8,677 bases of DNA from DATFYI01 sp035315125. GTDB lineage: Bacteria > Chloroflexota > Anaerolineae > Anaerolineales > Anaerolineaceae. The translations under genes and the position numbers were made by a program. Positions 7,398 through 8,677 of this stretch are shown one piece after another. Positions within the stretch are counted from its first letter, which is position 1; each line of letters opens with the position of its first letter. The stretch covers positions 1 through 8,677 of the forward strand of contig DATFYI010000171.1 of the NCBI GenBank assembly GCA_035315125.1, in the 5' to 3' direction. The notes beneath the pieces were generated by a model that saw nothing but the letters and a program-made list of their open reading frames with translations, was not told the origin of the DNA and made no database searches.

Positions 7398-7910
7398 TTA
7401 CCATTTTTCCCAATGGATCAACTGGTCCAGGGGCTGACGCCCACCTTTTTGAGGTGGGCGAGTCATGTCATCTTCTGAAAGGGGATATCCAAAAGATAAA
7501 CAGACATTAATATATAAATCCGTTGGAAACGCCAACAATTCTCGGGCTTTATCTGGTTCATAAATTGTAGCAGGACAGGAAGCGATGCCTATGTTAAAGG
7601 CGGCTAATTGCATATAGGCAGCAGCCTGGCCAGCATCAAACATCACGGAAAAACGGGAAGCAGGGTCGGGGGTGATAATGGCGATTGCCAACGCTGCTCC
7701 GGCCAGGTGACCGGCATATGTGCCCAATTTTGAGAGCGCCGTCAGGGTCGTTTTGTCACGAATGGCAATAAAATGCCAGGGTTGGATATTTTTTGCGGAT
7801 TGGGCACGTCTGCCAGCATTTAGTATTGTAATAATTGCCTCTTCAGGAATCGGTTTCTGTTGAAAATTCCGTACGGCCCGTTTGATTTGAATAGCTTTAT
7901 AAACGTCCAT
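7398..7910 (-). CDS. Nitroreductase-family FMN oxidoreductase
   Basis: This 170-residue protein has the compact nitroreductase pattern. IKRAVRNFQQKPIPEE (9-24) matches the N-terminal FMN phosphate-binding region, and AGRRAQSAKNIQPWHFI (32-48) matches the second FMN-contacting segment. GQAAAYMQLAAFNIGIASC (94-112) is the core helix, and LSFGYPLSED (138-147) is the usual C-terminal strand. By family it would be a cytoplasmic FMN dimer using NAD(P)H to reduce nitroaromatic, quinone or similar acceptors; the natural substrate is not readable. It lies 32 bases after the HAD gene and 27 bases before the ABC ATPase, so it is probably in the same transcript. The ribosome site is weak (GGGA, 6 bases before ATG). 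A strong inverted repeat sits within the C-terminal codons, just ahead of the transporter genes. Confidence 0.9.
   Translation of the reverse strand: MDVYKAIQIKRAVRNFQQKPIPEEAIITILNAGRRAQSAKNIQPWHFIAIRDKTTLTALSKLGTYAGHLAGAALAIAIITPDPASRFSVMFDAGQAAAYMQLAAFNIGIASCPATIYEPDKARELLAFPTDLYINVCLSFGYPLSEDDMTRPPQKGGRQPLDQLIHWEKW
7438..7460 (-). repeat. Perfect GC-rich 9-base inverted repeat inside the nitroreductase gene
   Basis: CGCCCACCT (7438-7446) and AGGTGGGCG (7452-7460) are exact inverses around a 5-base loop. In the leftward transcript this is a strong hairpin about 70 bases before the ABC ATPase start. There is no T-tract after it, so it is not a typical terminator. It could stabilise or pause the mRNA between the first two genes and the transporter genes. 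Confidence 0.5.
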
Positions 7911-7942
7911 CGTTTTCCCATTAGTTTGCTGAAAAAGGATTG

Positions 7943-8638
7943 TTATTCAAATTTTCTCAAAGTTTCTGGAAGTTGTCTTAAATTATTTATTTCTGTATAT
8001 CGAGACTGATTTAAATCATGATCGGGAACCATTTCATGGACCCAGGTGGTTGCGTAAGGAATATAAATTGCCTGTCCCCCTATTTTTAAAACCGGTAGTA
8101 TATCTGATCTAATGGAATTTCCGACCATCAGGAATGTGGCGGGATCGATGTCGTACTTTTCTAAGAGAGTGCGGTAACTCTTTTCTGTTTTATCTTCAAG
8201 AACTTCAATCAAACGGAAATATCTGGCTAAGCCAGATCTTTCCACTTTTCTAATTTGTTCAAATAGATCCCCTTTTGTAATTAATATTAAATCATAATCT
8301 GAATGCAGCGCCTCTAACACATTTATTGCATTTTCGAAAAGGGGTACTTCGGCAGCAAGCATCTGTCTGCTAATATTAAGAATTTCCTGAATTTCATGGC
8401 CTTTTATCTGTCCAGCGCTAAGATCAATTGCCGCTTCGACCATGGATAATATGAAACTTTTTATTCCATATCCGTAGTATTGAATATTATCAATTTCAAT
8501 CTGGCTTAGCCGGTTTTCTAATATTTCAGGGGTTTGATAGCCTGAGAGGATGTTGCAGAATTGAATCCTGGCCTGATCATAGAGCGGCTCATTGTGCCAG
8601 AGGGTATCATCAGCGTCGAATGCGATCGTCTTAATCAT
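7943..8638 (-). CDS. HAD-superfamily phosphatase
   Basis: This 231-residue protein has all four HAD motifs. FDADDTLW (7-14) holds nucleophile Asp8 and acid/base Asp10. LILITKGD (117-124) holds Thr121. Lys150 or Lys153 in EDKTEKSY is motif III. MVGNSIRSDILP (171-182) is motif IV with Asp179. The helical insert between motifs I and II (about 15-110) is a C1-type cap as in YjjG- or haloacid-dehalogenase-like enzymes. It probably hydrolyses a small phosphate ester such as a nucleotide or sugar phosphate; the substrate is not determinable. An in-frame TAA just upstream and the early motif I make ATG 8638 secure. No Shine-Dalgarno site precedes it. Sampled stretches are clearly A/T-richer (19 G/C in bases 8461-8520) than the DEAD-box gene (33 in 1921-1980). 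It is the first gene of the leftward cluster. Confidence 0.9.
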   Translation of the reverse strand: MIKTIAFDADDTLWHNEPLYDQARIQFCNILSGYQTPEILENRLSQIEIDNIQYYGYGIKSFILSMVEAAIDLSAGQIKGHEIQEILNISRQMLAAEVPLFENAINVLEALHSDYDLILITKGDLFEQIRKVERSGLARYFRLIEVLEDKTEKSYRTLLEKYDIDPATFLMVGNSIRSDILPVLKIGGQAIYIPYATTWVHEMVPDHDLNQSRYTEINNLRQLPETLRKFE

Positions 8639-8647
8639 ACTGGTTGT

Positions 8648-8675
8648 ATTTTAGACTATTCTTTGACAATGTCAA
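8648..8675 (-). promoter_or_regulatory. Sigma-70-type promoter of the leftward five-gene cluster
   Basis: Read leftward, TTGACA (8675-8670, full consensus) and TAAAAT (8653-8648) are 16 bases apart. Transcription would start near 8641, only about three bases before ATG 8638, so the mRNA would be almost leaderless. This agrees with the lack of a Shine-Dalgarno site. Confidence 0.65.
8663..8675. promoter_or_regulatory. Palindrome TTGACA-A-TGTCAA overlapping the -35 box (possible operator)
   Basis: A perfect 6+1+6 inverted repeat covers the -35 element of the cluster promoter. A dimeric regulator could bind it and block polymerase. Its symmetry also offers a TTGACA -35 facing right, so a divergent gene beyond the window could share it. 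Palindromes this short also arise by chance. Confidence 0.4.
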
Positions 8676-8677
8676 TG

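Noticed and set aside
8221..8237. Inverted repeat ATCTGGC-TAA-GCCAGAT inside the HAD gene
   Set aside because: Seven-base stems are expected about twice by chance in this window, and it lies mid-gene with no T-tract or regulatory context.
6600..8638. Natural-product (RiPP-type) gene cluster suggested by nitroreductase plus ABC exporter
   Set aside because: No precursor peptide, cyclodehydratase, radical SAM or other maturase gene is present, and the nitroreductase is an ordinary short family member.
1..8677. Mobile elements, CRISPR arrays, tRNA or rRNA genes, toxin-antitoxin pairs, anti-phage systems
   Set aside because: I saw no direct repeat arrays, transposase or integrase motifs, tRNA-like folds, or paired small genes; nearly all sequence is explained by the listed genes.

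Overview
The window looks like an ordinary bacterial chromosomal segment of mid-range base composition. It holds two rightward transcription units, the start of one leftward gene, and one leftward five-gene cluster. Nothing in it is phage, plasmid, transposon, CRISPR or stable RNA. The protein styles (a UPF1/IGHMBP2-type SF1 helicase, a DmpA-type peptidase, a large ABC-2 permease and a HAD phosphatase with a GNSxxSDI motif) give a loose impression of Chloroflexota such as Anaerolineae. That is an impression from memory, not a demonstrated placement.

Left part (1-2370): the first 251 codons of a leftward SF1 helicase run off the left edge. It diverges across about 300 bases from a complete DEAD-box RNA helicase that starts with TTG. 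The leader of the DEAD-box gene contains a terminator-like hairpin just upstream of its ribosome binding site, so transcription attenuation is possible. The DEAD-box gene ends at a good intrinsic terminator.

Middle (2450-4138): a well-formed sigma-70-type promoter drives a DmpA/S58-family self-processing aminopeptidase, followed after 50 bases by a DinB-fold protein with a three-histidine metal site. This pair converges with the next unit, leaving only 15 bases between stop codons. A hairpin without a T-tract sits at the end of the DinB gene.

Right part (8677 to 4154, leftward): a likely operon in the order HAD phosphatase, nitroreductase-like flavoprotein, ABC ATPase, ABC-2 permease, YgjP/DUF45 metalloprotease. 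Gaps are 32, 27, -4 (GTGA overlap) and 23 bases. The ATPase and permease form an export or membrane-remodelling transporter of unknown substrate. Its shared promoter at the right edge has a consensus TTGACA inside a perfect palindrome, and its -10 box is so close to the first ATG that the transcript would be nearly leaderless.

I found no clearly new biological system. The best leads are regulatory: the DEAD-box leader, the palindromic and near-leaderless promoter, and a strong hairpin inside the nitroreductase gene ahead of the transporter genes.
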